Shown piece by piece: positions 16,615 through 25,026 of a stretch of 64,000 nt of DNA (its first letter is position 1; every line of letters starts with the position of its first letter). The notes under the pieces are model-generated. The model was given only the letters and a program-made list of their open reading frames with translations, searched no databases and was not told the origin of the DNA. Origin of the DNA: Paenibacillus rhizophilus (GTDB taxonomy: Bacteria > Bacillota > Bacilli > Paenibacillales > Paenibacillaceae); contig NZ_RQPI01000001.1 in the NCBI RefSeq assembly GCF_003854965.1, positions 248,001 to 312,000 on the forward strand. Reading direction: 5' to 3'. Made by a program: the position numbers and the translations under genes.

Positions 16615-18723
16615 ATGAACGAAGAAACCGCATCGCCAAAATACACCAATCGGCTCATCAATGAGAAGAGTCCTTATCTGCTTCAGCACGCGCACAATCC
16701 GGTGGATTGGATGCCTTGGGGTGAGGAAGCTTTCGAGAAGGCCAAAGCGGAGAACAAGCCCGTGTTCGTATCCATCGGATATTCTACATGTCATTGGTGC
16801 CATGTGATGGAAGAGGAATCTTTTCAGGATGAAGAAGTTGCAGAGCTGCTGAACGGTCACTTCGTGGCGATCAAGGTCGACCGCGAGGAACGTCCGGATA
16901 TCGACTCCCTGTATATGTCGGTCTGTCAGGCGATGACGGGAGGGGGCGGTTGGCCTTTGAATGTGGTACTGACGCCGGAGAAGAAACCGTTCTATGCCGG
17001 AACGTACTTTCCGAAGCGGCGGATGATGGGGCAGCTCGGACTGATGGAGGTCATGGATCAGATCCGGATGAAATGGGAGACGGACAGCATCAAGCTTACC
17101 CAACTGGGCGATGATCTGTTAACCGAAATTAAGGCTACGGCGTTAAAAAATCGTGGCGGTGAAGAGTCCGGCTTGTCGGATGAACTGCTGCATCATGCTT
17201 TTCGGTTGTACAGCACAATATTTGATGAGACTTATGGCGGTTTCGGGCAGGCTCCGAAGTTTCCGACACCGCATAATCTGTCTTTTCTGCTCGCTTACAG
17301 TCAGGCGTACGACAAGCCGGAGGCGCTGCGCATGGTCGAGAAGACGCTTGAGTCCATGTACAAGGGCGGTATTTACGACCATATCGGGTTCGGCTTTGCC
17401 CGTTACTCCACCGACGATCAATGGCTGGTGCCTCATTTTGAAAAAATGCTCTTCGACAACGCGCTGTTGGCCTCTTCTTATGTGGAAGCTTATCAGATCA
17501 CCGGGAAGCCGCTGTATTCAGAGGTAGCGGAGAGCCTCTTCACTTATGTTTTGCGCGGGATGACTTCACCCGAAGGGGCGTTCTATTCGGCGGAGGATGC
17601 CGATTCGGACGGCGAGGAAGGCGCATTTTATATTTTTAGCAGGGAAGAAATCGAGGAAGCGCTAGGCGTCCAGGATATGCATTCGTACTGCCATGTGTAC
17701 GGGATAACGGAAGAGGGCATTTCGCGGGGATACAGCATCCCGAATCTGCTTGCAGGCCTTCCGGAAGAGCTTGCGGATAAGCTGGACATGAATCCTTTGG
17801 CCTTGCGCACCCGGATCGAGGAGTGGCGGGAGAAGCTGTTCGCTTACAGGGAGCAGCGTGTGCATCCGTCCAAGGATGACAAGGTGCTGACCTCGTGGAA
17901 CGGCCTGATGATCGCGGCGCTGGCGAAGGGAGCCAAAGCGCTCCAAAAGCCGGAATACGCCAAGGCCGCCGGAGCGGCTGCGGATTTCATCTGGAGCCGG
18001 CTGCGCCGTGAGGATGGCCGGCTGCTGGCAAGATACCGTGACGGCGAGGCCGCTTATCCTGGATATGTGGACGATTATGCTTTTCTGATTTGGGGACTGA
18101 CCGAGCTGTATGAAGCCACCGGAACGGCGGTTTATCTGGAGCGCGCGCTTGTGCTTACAGACGGGCTGCTCGAACTGTTCACGGACGAAGAAGAGGGCGG
18201 ATTTTTCTTTACGGGCAAGGATGCGGAACAGCTTCCAATCCGCTCGAAGGAGCTGTATGACGGAGCCATGCCGTCCGGCAACTCCGTAGCGGTGAAGACG
18301 CTGTGGAAGCTGGCGGCGATTACCCAGGACGTCAAACTGAAAGGCGTAGCCGAGCGGACGGCGGCGGTGCTGGGCAAGGCCGCGACGAAATATCCCGCAA
18401 GCTACGGGATGTTCCTGCAAGCTCTGCTTGTCATCACGAGCGGCGGCAAGGAATGGGTGCTGTCAGGTAAAAAAGATGACCCCACGCTGCACAGCATGAT
18501 CTCGCTTGTACAGCAGGCTTATATGCCTGACGCTTCACTGCTCATTCACTGGGAAGATCCGGCCGATAAGCTCTCGGCTCTGCTGCCGCATCTGAAGGAC
18601 AAACCGGCAATCGGCGGTGACGCCACCGCTTATGTCTGCCAAGATTTTGCCTGCCAAGAGCCGATCACAAGCCTTGAGGCAGTGCGGGAGCTTTTGGCGA
18701 AGAAAGAGCAGGAGACGAAATAA
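16615..18723 (+). CDS. thioredoxin-domain protein of the DUF255/YyaL (SSP411) family
   Basis: Large cytoplasmic protein of 702 residues, typical family length. The N-terminus has the hallmark [19 protein letters not shown] and a thioredoxin-like fold with [14 protein letters not shown], a CxxC redox motif. The remainder is an alpha/alpha-toroid like N-acylglucosamine 2-epimerases ([43 protein letters not shown]). Its reaction is unknown although it is conserved from bacteria to mammals. The start at ATG 16615 follows AGGGGGC by 7 bp; the frame is open 42 codons upstream without a ribosome site. Confidence 0.9.
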   Translation: MNEETASPKYTNRLINEKSPYLLQHAHNPVDWMPWGEEAFEKAKAENKPVFVSIGYSTCHWCHVMEEESFQDEEVAELLNGHFVAIKVDREERPDIDSLYMSVCQAMTGGGGWPLNVVLTPEKKPFYAGTYFPKRRMMGQLGLMEVMDQIRMKWETDSIKLTQLGDDLLTEIKATALKNRGGEESGLSDELLHHAFRLYSTIFDETYGGFGQAPKFPTPHNLSFLLAYSQAYDKPEALRMVEKTLESMYKGGIYDHIGFGFARYSTDDQWLVPHFEKMLFDNALLASSYVEAYQITGKPLYSEVAESLFTYVLRGMTSPEGAFYSAEDADSDGEEGAFYIFSREEIEEALGVQDMHSYCHVYGITEEGISRGYSIPNLLAGLPEELADKLDMNPLALRTRIEEWREKLFAYREQRVHPSKDDKVLTSWNGLMIAALAKGAKALQKPEYAKAAGAAADFIWSRLRREDGRLLARYRDGEAAYPGYVDDYAFLIWGLTELYEATGTAVYLERALVLTDGLLELFTDEEEGGFFFTGKDAEQLPIRSKELYDGAMPSGNSVAVKTLWKLAAITQDVKLKGVAERTAAVLGKAATKYPASYGMFLQALLVITSGGKEWVLSGKKDDPTLHSMISLVQQAYMPDASLLIHWEDPADKLSALLPHLKDKPAIGGDATAYVCQDFACQEPITSLEAVRELLAKKEQETK

Positions 18724-18862
18724 CGGGAGTGATCGGCAAGTAAGGACATGACCGGAATCCCGGCGGGAAGCGGTTTGCGGGCTGCGAGAACGGGACAGAT
18801 GCACCAGCGTATGGGCGAACGCATACCTTATTGTAAAATCCATCGACGAAAGGTATGAGCTT

Positions 18863-19213
18863 ATGTCCACATACTCCGGCCCCCAAACCATGATTTATCA
18901 AGCAGACCCCACTTCGCTCCATCATGTAAAAAAAGTGCGCGAATCGATGCACGGCGCGCTGAAGCCCTACATGAATCAGAAAGTCAAGGTAACGACCATC
19001 GACGGTGTATCCCACGAGGGCTGCATCTCGGGTTTCGATGAAGGGCATCTTTATTTGACGGTTACAACAACGTCTACTGATTACATGCGCAGCTACTATC
19101 AACCGTACTACCCGCCGTATCAACCGTACTACCCGCCTTATTATCCGGTCTATCCGGGCAATGTGATTTTGCCGCTGGTGCTGTACAATTTGCTGGCACT
19201 TTCGCTGATTTAA
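18863..19213 (+). CDS. small protein with Sm-like segment and Tyr/Pro repeats
   Basis: A 116-residue protein I cannot assign. Residues about 30-66 (ALKPYMNQKVKVTTIDGVSH, then GCISGFDEGHLYL) have the strand pattern of a small Sm-like or SH3-like barrel. Then come tandem QPYYPPY units (about 75-95), followed by a hydrophobic end (ILPLVLYNLLALSLI). Tyr/Pro repeats of this kind occur in spore coat and envelope proteins, so a structural surface role is possible. An AAAGGT site and ATG precede it, and a strong terminator follows, so it is a single-gene unit. Confidence 0.6.
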   Translation: MSTYSGPQTMIYQADPTSLHHVKKVRESMHGALKPYMNQKVKVTTIDGVSHEGCISGFDEGHLYLTVTTTSTDYMRSYYQPYYPPYQPYYPPYYPVYPGNVILPLVLYNLLALSLI

Positions 19214-19285
19214 GAGCGAGAGACGGTCTTCGCCTCGCAGCAAGGCTACCGTTCTAATGCGTCAATTAGAGGTTGAATACTTAAA

Positions 19286-19328
19286 AAAGAGCGTTCATTA
19301 GCCATTTTGGCAGATGAACGCTCTTTGT
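19286..19328. terminator. bidirectional intrinsic terminator
   Basis: Thirteen-pair perfect stem (AAAGAGCGTTCAT / ATGAACGCTCTTT) with A-run and T-run flanks, between convergent genes. Confidence 0.85.
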
Positions 19329-19375
19329 ATTAAGCTTATTCTATTTGCTCATGTTGAACAACACTCCATCAAATG

Positions 19376-19663
19376 TCATCCATTGACGACCGCCGTAATT
19401 TCTTCGTCCAGCTCCAGTCTTACATCCTCGCGGTAGGCGCGGATTTGGTACTCGGATTGAAGATAGCGCAGAATCGCCTCGATCATATTGCTCTCGACCA
19501 GATACTGGCTGCGGCCCTGTGTCCACACCTCGGCGGTAAAGCCGGTTTCTTCCTCCCAACTGAGCTCCACCTGGACATCGGTTACTTTGATTCCCTTTCG
19601 CTCAGCCATGTGAAGACAGATGGCATTGATAATCTCATCCATGCTGAGAACGGTAACGGACAT
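19376..19663 (-). CDS. YxcD family protein (DUF2653)
   Basis: Small acidic cytoplasmic protein of 95 residues starting VLSMDEIINAICLHMAERKG. It matches the Bacillus YxcD family in length and pattern; function unknown. Its ATG shares one base with the stop of the upstream membrane-protein gene (TAATG), so the two are translationally coupled. That tight coupling with a secreted or membrane protein is the main functional hint. Confidence 0.7.
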   Translation of the reverse strand: MSVTVLSMDEIINAICLHMAERKGIKVTDVQVELSWEEETGFTAEVWTQGRSQYLVESNMIEAILRYLQSEYQIRAYREDVRLELDEEITAVVNG

Positions 19664-20097
19664 TAATACCGGCCATCCCGTTCATTAAAATTGCGGCGCC
19701 GTCTACGGCGGAAGAGGGACAGGACGAGCATGACAACGAGATAGATTGCCAGCATATTAACCGCGAAGCCGAGCAAATTGCCGATGAAGCCCATGTTACC
19801 GAACAGACCGCCGAACATAAGACCAGCCAGACCGCCGAGCATCATGCCTTTCATAAAGCTGCCTCCGCTGAAAAATCCGCGGTTCGTCGTGGGCGCCGTG
19901 GTGCCGGCTGTCGTTCCTTTGGTGCCGTCGCTTTTATTTACATTGCTCTGCGATTTATTCGGCGTCGTTGTGTAGCCCCGCTGGCCCGATTTGAAGCCGC
20001 CCCCGCCGCGCCGCGCATCCGCATAATCCGGAGCCGCCACCGCGAAGAAGAGAGTAAAGGCCATAACGATCATCATTGCGTTCTTTAGAAATTTCAT
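19663..20097 (-). CDS. glycine-rich membrane protein with signal peptide (YxcE/Tim44-like type)
   Basis: A 144-residue envelope protein. Residues 1-27 form a Sec signal peptide ending ADA before RRGGGGFKSG. A low-complexity Thr/Ser/Asn linker follows, then a Gly/Met/Phe-rich hydrophobic segment (FMKGMMLGGLAGLMFGGLFG), a transmembrane helix (MLAIYLVVMLVLSLF) and a basic end (RRRRRRNF). This resembles Tim44-like membrane proteins of Bacillales. The ATG at 20097 sits behind TTAGGAGGT; that ribosome site is directly abutted by a tandem intergenic repeat. It is coupled to the YxcD-like gene. Confidence 0.65.
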   Translation of the reverse strand: MKFLKNAMMIVMAFTLFFAVAAPDYADARRGGGGFKSGQRGYTTTPNKSQSNVNKSDGTKGTTAGTTAPTTNRGFFSGGSFMKGMMLGGLAGLMFGGLFGNMGFIGNLLGFAVNMLAIYLVVMLVLSLFRRRRRRNFNERDGRY

Positions 20098-20119
20098 TGA
20101 GTAAACTTGACCTCCTAAA

Positions 20120-20266
20120 AGTTTTGATAGCATAAGCTCCCAGTCTAACTTCGCAAAACTCGCTTCGGAAGCATTTGCTTAGTTTTGATAGCATAAGCTT
20201 CCCAGTCCAACTTCGCAAAACTCGCTTCGGAAGCATTTGCTTAGTTTTGATAGCATAAGCTCGGAA
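20120..20266. repeat. tandem 61/62-bp repeat upstream of membrane-protein gene
   Basis: Two full copies (20120-20180 and 20181-20242) and a partial third (20243-20266), beginning AGTTTTGATAGCATAAGC and containing GCTTCGGAAGC, a self-complementary hairpin. The array ends immediately at the Shine-Dalgarno of the minus-strand gene. A diverged single copy sits in the same position before topA (48869-48927). Short deviant ORFs reading through it are artefacts. Confidence 0.85.
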
Positions 20267-20458
20267 GCCCGCCGCTTTTGTTCTGGGTTTACCCGGTAAT
20301 ACGCGGACCTGCCAGGATGGTTTCATTTTTAAATGTTTTATTTTTAAGCTAGGCGGAGTGCCTGCGGTAAAAGAGTGGACAACGGTTAGCCTGTACTGCC
20401 ATACTTAAAAATATTCAAATAAAGGAAGATCGATCATTCTGCTTGGGAGGGGAATGAA
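20267..20458. other. intergenic region before Nudix gene
   Basis: Unique sequence joining the repeat array to the Nudix gene. It must hold divergent promoters, but I see no convincing -35/-10 pair. A TGGGAGGGGAATG ribosome site ends it. Confidence 0.3.
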
Positions 20459-21079
20459 ATGCCGCTGCCGGAAATGTTTGATATTTTTAATGAAAAAATG
20501 ATTCGGATCGGGACCGACAGCCGGAAAAATGCGCACGCCAAAGGCCTGTGGCATCAAACGTTTCACTGCTGGGTCGTTAATCCTTCGGAGGGCGAAGGCG
20601 GAAGCCTGCTTTTTCAGCTGCGCCACAAGAACAAGGACACCTTTCCGGGACTGCTGGATACTTCCTGCGCGGGGCATCTTCAGGCCGGGGAATCGGTGGA
20701 GGACGGGGTTCGGGAACTTCAGGAGGAGCTCGGGCTTGCTGTCCCGTTTGAAGAACTGGTTTACTGCGGGATGGCCGCTGAAGAAAGCAACCCTTCGCCC
20801 GGGTTAATCGACAGGGAGTTCAGCCATGTTTTTCTGTATACCAGTGATCAAGAATTGGAGCAATACCGCTTTCAGCGGGAGGAGATCTCCGGCTTGTTTT
20901 TCGTGGAAATTCCAAAGTTCCGGCAGCTTGTTGGCGGGGAGACGGACGCTCTGCGGATTGAGGGGATCGTCGCGGATGAAGAAACGCAGCGTGTGAGCCG
21001 GGAGCAAAGGCTGGTGCGGCTGGAGGATTTCACGCCCAACTCCGAGGAATATTACCGGCTGCTGTTCAAGCGTTTATAG
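20459..21079 (+). CDS. Nudix hydrolase (IPP-isomerase-like subgroup)
   Basis: A 206-residue cytoplasmic protein. The N-terminal segment GLWHQTFHCWVV and the following LRHKNKDTFPGLLDTSCAG are typical of Nudix proteins often misnamed isopentenyl-diphosphate isomerase. The Nudix box reads GHLQAGESVEDGVRELQEEL, with one residue fewer between the first Glu and the RE pair than the canonical GX5EX7REUXEE. The substrate is not predictable. It is monocistronic, convergent with carbonic anhydrase. Confidence 0.85.
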   Translation: MPLPEMFDIFNEKMIRIGTDSRKNAHAKGLWHQTFHCWVVNPSEGEGGSLLFQLRHKNKDTFPGLLDTSCAGHLQAGESVEDGVRELQEELGLAVPFEELVYCGMAAEESNPSPGLIDREFSHVFLYTSDQELEQYRFQREEISGLFFVEIPKFRQLVGGETDALRIEGIVADEETQRVSREQRLVRLEDFTPNSEEYYRLLFKRL

Positions 21080-21087
21080 AAGTTGGC

Positions 21088-21117
21088 AAAAAAAGGGCGC
21101 GGGTACAGTACCCGCGC
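21088..21117 (-). terminator. terminator of carbonic anhydrase gene
   Basis: Perfect ten-pair stem GCGCGGGTAC / GTACCCGCGC around one base. A run of A on its left gives the T-tail on the minus strand, just after the carbonic anhydrase stop. Confidence 0.75.
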
Positions 21118-21138
21118 AAACAGCAGTTCAGAGAGATG

Positions 21139-21705
21139 TCAATTGCTGGTGTACCCATCCGAGACAAGCTCCAGTGCACCGGTAGCTGGATCCATAATCA
21201 TGCCATGAACGGGGACACCCGTGGGAAGTAATGGATGGCGCTTAATTAGCTCCACAGTTTGAATTACCCCTTCTTGAATGCTGTCAAACCCGCGCAGCCA
21301 TTTGGTCAGCTTGATTCCCGAATTTTCCAAAGTGGACAGCACTTCTTCCGAAATGCCGCGCTCTTTAATCGAATTGATCATACGGTCAGCGTTCAGCGAC
21401 GCCATGCCGCAGCCGTGATGACCGACGACGATAACCTCATCCGCGTTCAACTCGTACAGGGCAACCATCACGCTGCGCATGACGCTTCCGAAGGGCTGGG
21501 AAATGACGGCTCCGGCATTTTTAATAACCTTGACGTCACCGTTTTTGAAATTCATCGCCTTCGGCAGAAGCTCCACTAGACGGGTGTCCATGCAGGTGAT
21601 AATAATCATTCTTTTATCCGGAAAACGGCTGGTCAGATAAGCTTCGTACTCTTTGTTTTCCACAAATTTTTCGTTAAACTCCAGGATATCGGAAATATGG
21701 CTCAT
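21139..21705 (-). CDS. beta-class carbonic anhydrase
   Basis: Zinc enzyme interconverting CO2 and bicarbonate, 188 residues. The metal and catalytic residues are all visible: Cys38 and the Asp40-Arg42 dyad in CMDTR, and His96/Cys99 in GHHGCGM. The ATG at 21705 follows AGGAGGT by 9 bp; the frame is open further upstream but would overlap the HesB-like gene. It lies 23 bp downstream of that gene on the same strand, so the two may be co-transcribed. Confidence 0.92.
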   Translation of the reverse strand: MSHISDILEFNEKFVENKEYEAYLTSRFPDKRMIIITCMDTRLVELLPKAMNFKNGDVKVIKNAGAVISQPFGSVMRSVMVALYELNADEVIVVGHHGCGMASLNADRMINSIKERGISEEVLSTLENSGIKLTKWLRGFDSIQEGVIQTVELIKRHPLLPTGVPVHGMIMDPATGALELVSDGYTSN

Positions 21706-21728
21706 GACGGCAGAACCTCCTCTGTAAT

Positions 21729-22103
21729 TTAGGAACGGGTCCGAACTTCGCAAGCCGAAGCCTGTACCGGCTCGACTCCTTCTAACCCCCGCATATCGCG
21801 TACCAGAATATTTTGACCATACAGCTGTGAATCACTGCTCAATTTAAAGGAAGAAGTGTTCTCATCGGCGTCCAGCTTTAATTGTTCTTCATAAAAAATC
21901 TCATGCTGGTTTCCGACAACTACAGGCAGATCCCCGGCTTCGACATGCAGGTCCCCGGTATCCGGCTTGTCCAGAATCAGCAGCACATTAATGCCGTCGC
22001 ATCCGCAGTCAACCGTATCGTAAAAGAGCTTGAATGTTCCCGGCTGGCTGCCCAGCCGTTTCTTCAGTCTTTTTTCCGCAAGCGGCGTCAGATGAATTTT
22101 CAT
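21729..22103 (-). CDS. HesB/IscA-like iron-sulfur biosynthesis family protein (YqkB type)
   Basis: Protein of 124 residues matching the Bacillus YqkB group of the FeS_biosyn superfamily: MKIHLTPLAEKRLKKRLGSQ, a central YDTVDCGCDGI cysteine pair and a late CEV cysteine. The classic A-type scaffold motif (C...CGC) is only partly kept, so a true carrier function is uncertain. It is first in a two-gene unit with carbonic anhydrase. Confidence 0.75.
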   Translation of the reverse strand: MKIHLTPLAEKRLKKRLGSQPGTFKLFYDTVDCGCDGINVLLILDKPDTGDLHVEAGDLPVVVGNQHEIFYEEQLKLDADENTSSFKLSSDSQLYGQNILVRDMRGLEGVEPVQASACEVRTRS

Positions 22104-22251
22104 TGCAATTCACGCTCCTTTTTCCTGTGTCAGAACGTAAGCGGAGACAAGATCTTCAAATCTCAGACATTCCGCTCCGAAGTTGATTATACGCACTTAA
22201 AAAAGTATCATCAAGAGTAGCTTGCAATTTCCAGAAAGCGGGTGTGTATGA

Positions 22252-23778
22252 TTGGAACAACAAATACAGGATCAATGGAACGCCTTCAGTGTCCTGCTGG
22301 CAAAAATCAGCGGATATCACGAGGCGATCGGCCTGCTGCATTGGGATCTGCGGACAGGCGCGCCGCGCAAGGGAACGGAAATCCGCTCGAAGACGATCGG
22401 CATGCTCAGCGGTGAGCTGTTCAAGCTGGAAACGTCGCCGGAAATGGGGCGGTTCACGGAGCTTTTCAGCCGACCGGAGATTGATAGCCAGTTAACGGAT
22501 GTGCAGCGCAAAATCGTCAAGGACTGCCGGAAAGAGTATGAGCGCAGCAAGAGCATTCCGCCCGAGAAATACGAGGAATATGCCGTGCTGGCCGCCCAAT
22601 CGGAGACAATGTGGGAGACCGCGAAGGAGAACAACGATTTTGCTACTTTTGAGCCATTGCTCAGCCGGATCGTTGCTTTTAAACAGGAATTCATCGACTA
22701 CTGGGGCGTGAAAGAAACGCGCTACGATACGCTGCTGGACATGTACGAGCCTGACCTGACCGCCCAAAAGCTCGATGGGATCTTTGACCGTCTGCGCAGC
22801 CGTCTAGTGCCGCTGGCCGAGCTAATCGCGGCTTCGCCGAACAAGCCGGACGGGGACATTTTGAACGGTACATTTAATAAAGAGTCGCAGGAGAAGTTCG
22901 GACTCTTTATTTTGAAGCAGATGGGTTATGATTTTGAAGCCGGCCGGCTGGACGAGAGCGTGCATCCTTTTGCCACGGGGCTGAATCCGGGAGATGTCCG
23001 CATTACGACGAATTACCTGCCGGATAACGTGACCAGCTCCATTTTCAGTTCTCTTCATGAAGGCGGCCACGCACTGTATGAACAGAACATCGATAAGAAC
23101 CTTGTCGGTACGCCGCTTGCGCAGGGCGCTTCGATGGGCATTCACGAATCCCAATCCAGACTATGGGAAAATATGATCGGCCGCAGCCGCGCGTTCTGGA
23201 ACCGGTATTACGGAGATTTGCAGCAGCATTTTCCGGAGACGTTCACAGGTGTGGAACCGGAGGATTTCTACCGGGCGATCAACCGGGTGGAGAATTCCCT
23301 GATTCGCATTGAAGCCGACGAGCTGACCTATAACCTGCATATTATTATACGCTATGAGATCGAGAAGCTTATTTTTAATGAAGGTCTTACCGTTCAGGAG
23401 CTGCCGGAGGTGTGGAACTCGAAGTACCAGGAATACCTTGGCATTACGCCGCCGAGCGACAGTCTGGGTGTACTGCAGGACGTGCACTGGTCGGGCGGGG
23501 ATTTCGGCTATTTCGCCTCTTATTCGCTGGGCAACATGTATGCGGCGCAAATTCTGCATACGCTGCGCAAAGAGCTGCCGGAACTCGACTCTTTGGTGTC
23601 TTCGGGAAATCTGCTGCCGATTAAGGAATGGCTTAAGGATAAAATCTACCGTTACGGCATGAGCCAGACTCCGTCGCAAATTATCGAACGGGTAACCGGC
23701 GAACCGCTGAATCCTGATTATCTGGCAGATTATCTGGAAGCGAAATACCGGGAAATCTATCGTTTGGAGCAGGCATAA
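22252..23778 (+). CDS. M32 family carboxypeptidase (Taq type)
   Basis: Zinc metallocarboxypeptidase of 508 residues, standard length. The HEXXH site is LHEGGHALYEQ (His269, Glu270, His273), with the third ligand Glu299 in GIHESQSRLWEN. Other family blocks are present (LLHWDLRTGAP at the start; GDFGYFASYSLGNMYAAQI near the end). Translation starts at TTG (22252) seven bases after a GGTG. It is cytoplasmic and trims C-terminal residues from peptides. Monocistronic. Confidence 0.93.
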   Translation: MEQQIQDQWNAFSVLLAKISGYHEAIGLLHWDLRTGAPRKGTEIRSKTIGMLSGELFKLETSPEMGRFTELFSRPEIDSQLTDVQRKIVKDCRKEYERSKSIPPEKYEEYAVLAAQSETMWETAKENNDFATFEPLLSRIVAFKQEFIDYWGVKETRYDTLLDMYEPDLTAQKLDGIFDRLRSRLVPLAELIAASPNKPDGDILNGTFNKESQEKFGLFILKQMGYDFEAGRLDESVHPFATGLNPGDVRITTNYLPDNVTSSIFSSLHEGGHALYEQNIDKNLVGTPLAQGASMGIHESQSRLWENMIGRSRAFWNRYYGDLQQHFPETFTGVEPEDFYRAINRVENSLIRIEADELTYNLHIIIRYEIEKLIFNEGLTVQELPEVWNSKYQEYLGITPPSDSLGVLQDVHWSGGDFGYFASYSLGNMYAAQILHTLRKELPELDSLVSSGNLLPIKEWLKDKIYRYGMSQTPSQIIERVTGEPLNPDYLADYLEAKYREIYRLEQA

Positions 23779-23853
23779 ATCGATTCGCACGATGGATTGC
23801 CGTCAGCGCAAGGGTTATAATAGAAGAAAACCACTAACGGAAGGAGACGTGAT

Positions 23854-24501
23854 ATGGCGAATACTCATACTTACAGCCGGAAGGAAGAAGTCGCTAACGC
23901 GATAACTCACGGTATTGGGGCCTTACTCAGCGTGGCCGCGCTTGTCCTGCTCATTGTTTTTGCCAGCATGAGAGGAACGGCCTGGCATGTTGTCAGTTTC
24001 TCCATATACGGAACCACCATGCTATTGCTCTATCTGAATTCGACGATGGTGCACAGTCTTAAGGAAGGTAAAATGAAGGATCTGTTCGAGTTCTTCGACC
24101 ACTCTTCCATTTACTTGTTCATCGCCGGCACGTATACGCCGTTTCTGATGATCGCCGTCCGGGGAACGATGGGCTGGACGCTGTTTGGGATAATCTGGGG
24201 CATCGCATTTTTCGGCGTTTTGTTCAAAGCTTTCTTTACGAAAAAGTTTTTGTTCATGTCGACGATCTTTTATCTCGCCATGGGCTGGCTGATCGTTATC
24301 GTCTGGGCTCCGATGACCGCTGTCGTGGCGGAAGGCGGAATGTCTCTGCTGATGGCGGGAGGCATTATGTACTCACTGGGAACCATTTTCTATGTCTGGC
24401 GGGGCTTTCCTTACCACCATGCCGTCTGGCATGTGTTCGTGCTGCTGGGCAGTGTGACGCACTTCTTTGCGGTGCTGCTGTACCTGCTGCCGATTCGTTG
24501 A
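23854..24501 (+). CDS. hemolysin III family membrane protein (YplQ/PAQR)
   Basis: Integral membrane protein of 215 residues with seven hydrophobic segments. The N-terminal EEVANAITHGIGALLS, the central FEFFDHSSIYLFIAGTYTPF and the C-terminal HAVWHVFVLLGSVTHFFA contain the conserved histidines of the HlyIII/PAQR fold, probably a zinc site. Function in Bacillales is unresolved (membrane homeostasis is suspected). A GGAAGGAG ribosome site precedes ATG. Confidence 0.9.
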   Translation: MANTHTYSRKEEVANAITHGIGALLSVAALVLLIVFASMRGTAWHVVSFSIYGTTMLLLYLNSTMVHSLKEGKMKDLFEFFDHSSIYLFIAGTYTPFLMIAVRGTMGWTLFGIIWGIAFFGVLFKAFFTKKFLFMSTIFYLAMGWLIVIVWAPMTAVVAEGGMSLLMAGGIMYSLGTIFYVWRGFPYHHAVWHVFVLLGSVTHFFAVLLYLLPIR

Positions 24502-24543
24502 CGCCAAGCGTTCCAGTGTATATTTTTCGGATAAATACAGAGA

Positions 24544-24585
24544 AAAAGATGACAAGCAAAAATGCTTGACATCTTTCTTTGTTTT
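24544..24585 (+). terminator. terminator after hemolysin III gene
   Basis: AAAGATG-A-CAAGC pairs with GCTTG-A-CATCTTT, followed by CTTTGTTTT. Its 3' arm overlaps the -35 of the ylxM-ffh promoter. Confidence 0.7.
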
Positions 24586-24594
24586 AGGTATTAT
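24566..24594 (+). promoter_or_regulatory. sigma-A promoter of ylxM-ffh operon
   Basis: Consensus TTGACA, 17-bp spacer, TATTAT; the ylxM start is about 55 bp downstream. The -35 is embedded in the 3' arm of the preceding terminator. Confidence 0.75.
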
Positions 24595-24648
24595 AAGGAG
24601 CGTTGTAATGGTGTAAAGTGTTTTTCCTTGACGAAGGGAGTGCCCTTG

Positions 24649-25005
24649 ATGAGTCAGGGTAATCGGCTAGAGAAAACCAACCGAATTAATTTATTGTTCG
24701 CATTCTATGAACCTCTGCTTACCGAAAAGCAGCAGACGTTTCTGAAATATTATTTCCACGACGATTTCTCGCTGGGAGAAATCGCCGCCGAATTCGATAT
24801 CAGCCGCCAGGCCGTGTATGAGCATATCAAGCGCGCCGAGCAGGTGCTGGAGAACTATGAGAACAAGCTGGGGTTATTGGCGAAGCATGAAAGCCGCACC
24901 CGGTATTTGGAAGAACTGCGCAGCCTGCCGAAGGACGTAGTGCTGCCTGAGCCGTACAAACGGCGTTTTGAGGATATTGTGGATTCTTTGGAGAAGCTGG
25001 AGTAG
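24649..25005 (+). CDS. ylxM: YlxM, UPF0122 helix-turn-helix protein
   Basis: A 118-residue protein with a sigma-70 region-4-like helix-turn-helix (YFHDDFSLGEIAAEFDISRQ, then AVYEHIKRAEQVLE). It is always found beside ffh in Firmicutes and is thought to act with the signal recognition particle. ATG 24649 lies 9 bp after AAGGGAG; the longer open frame begins inside the promoter. It is 21 bp before ffh, as first gene of the SRP/ribosome operon. Confidence 0.92.
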   Translation: MSQGNRLEKTNRINLLFAFYEPLLTEKQQTFLKYYFHDDFSLGEIAAEFDISRQAVYEHIKRAEQVLENYENKLGLLAKHESRTRYLEELRSLPKDVVLPEPYKRRFEDIVDSLEKLE

Positions 25006-25026
25006 CTTGAAGGGAGAAGGCAGCCT

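Noticed and set aside
19955..20326. 123-codon minus-strand ORF through the tandem repeat
   Set aside because: Its repeated peptide segments only mirror the DNA repeat, and it overlaps a signal-peptide protein in another frame.
20701..20764. inactive Nudix box due to one missing residue
   Set aside because: The E-x6-RE spacing is irregular, but the reading frame is clean and similar spacing may be normal for this subgroup, so inactivation cannot be claimed.
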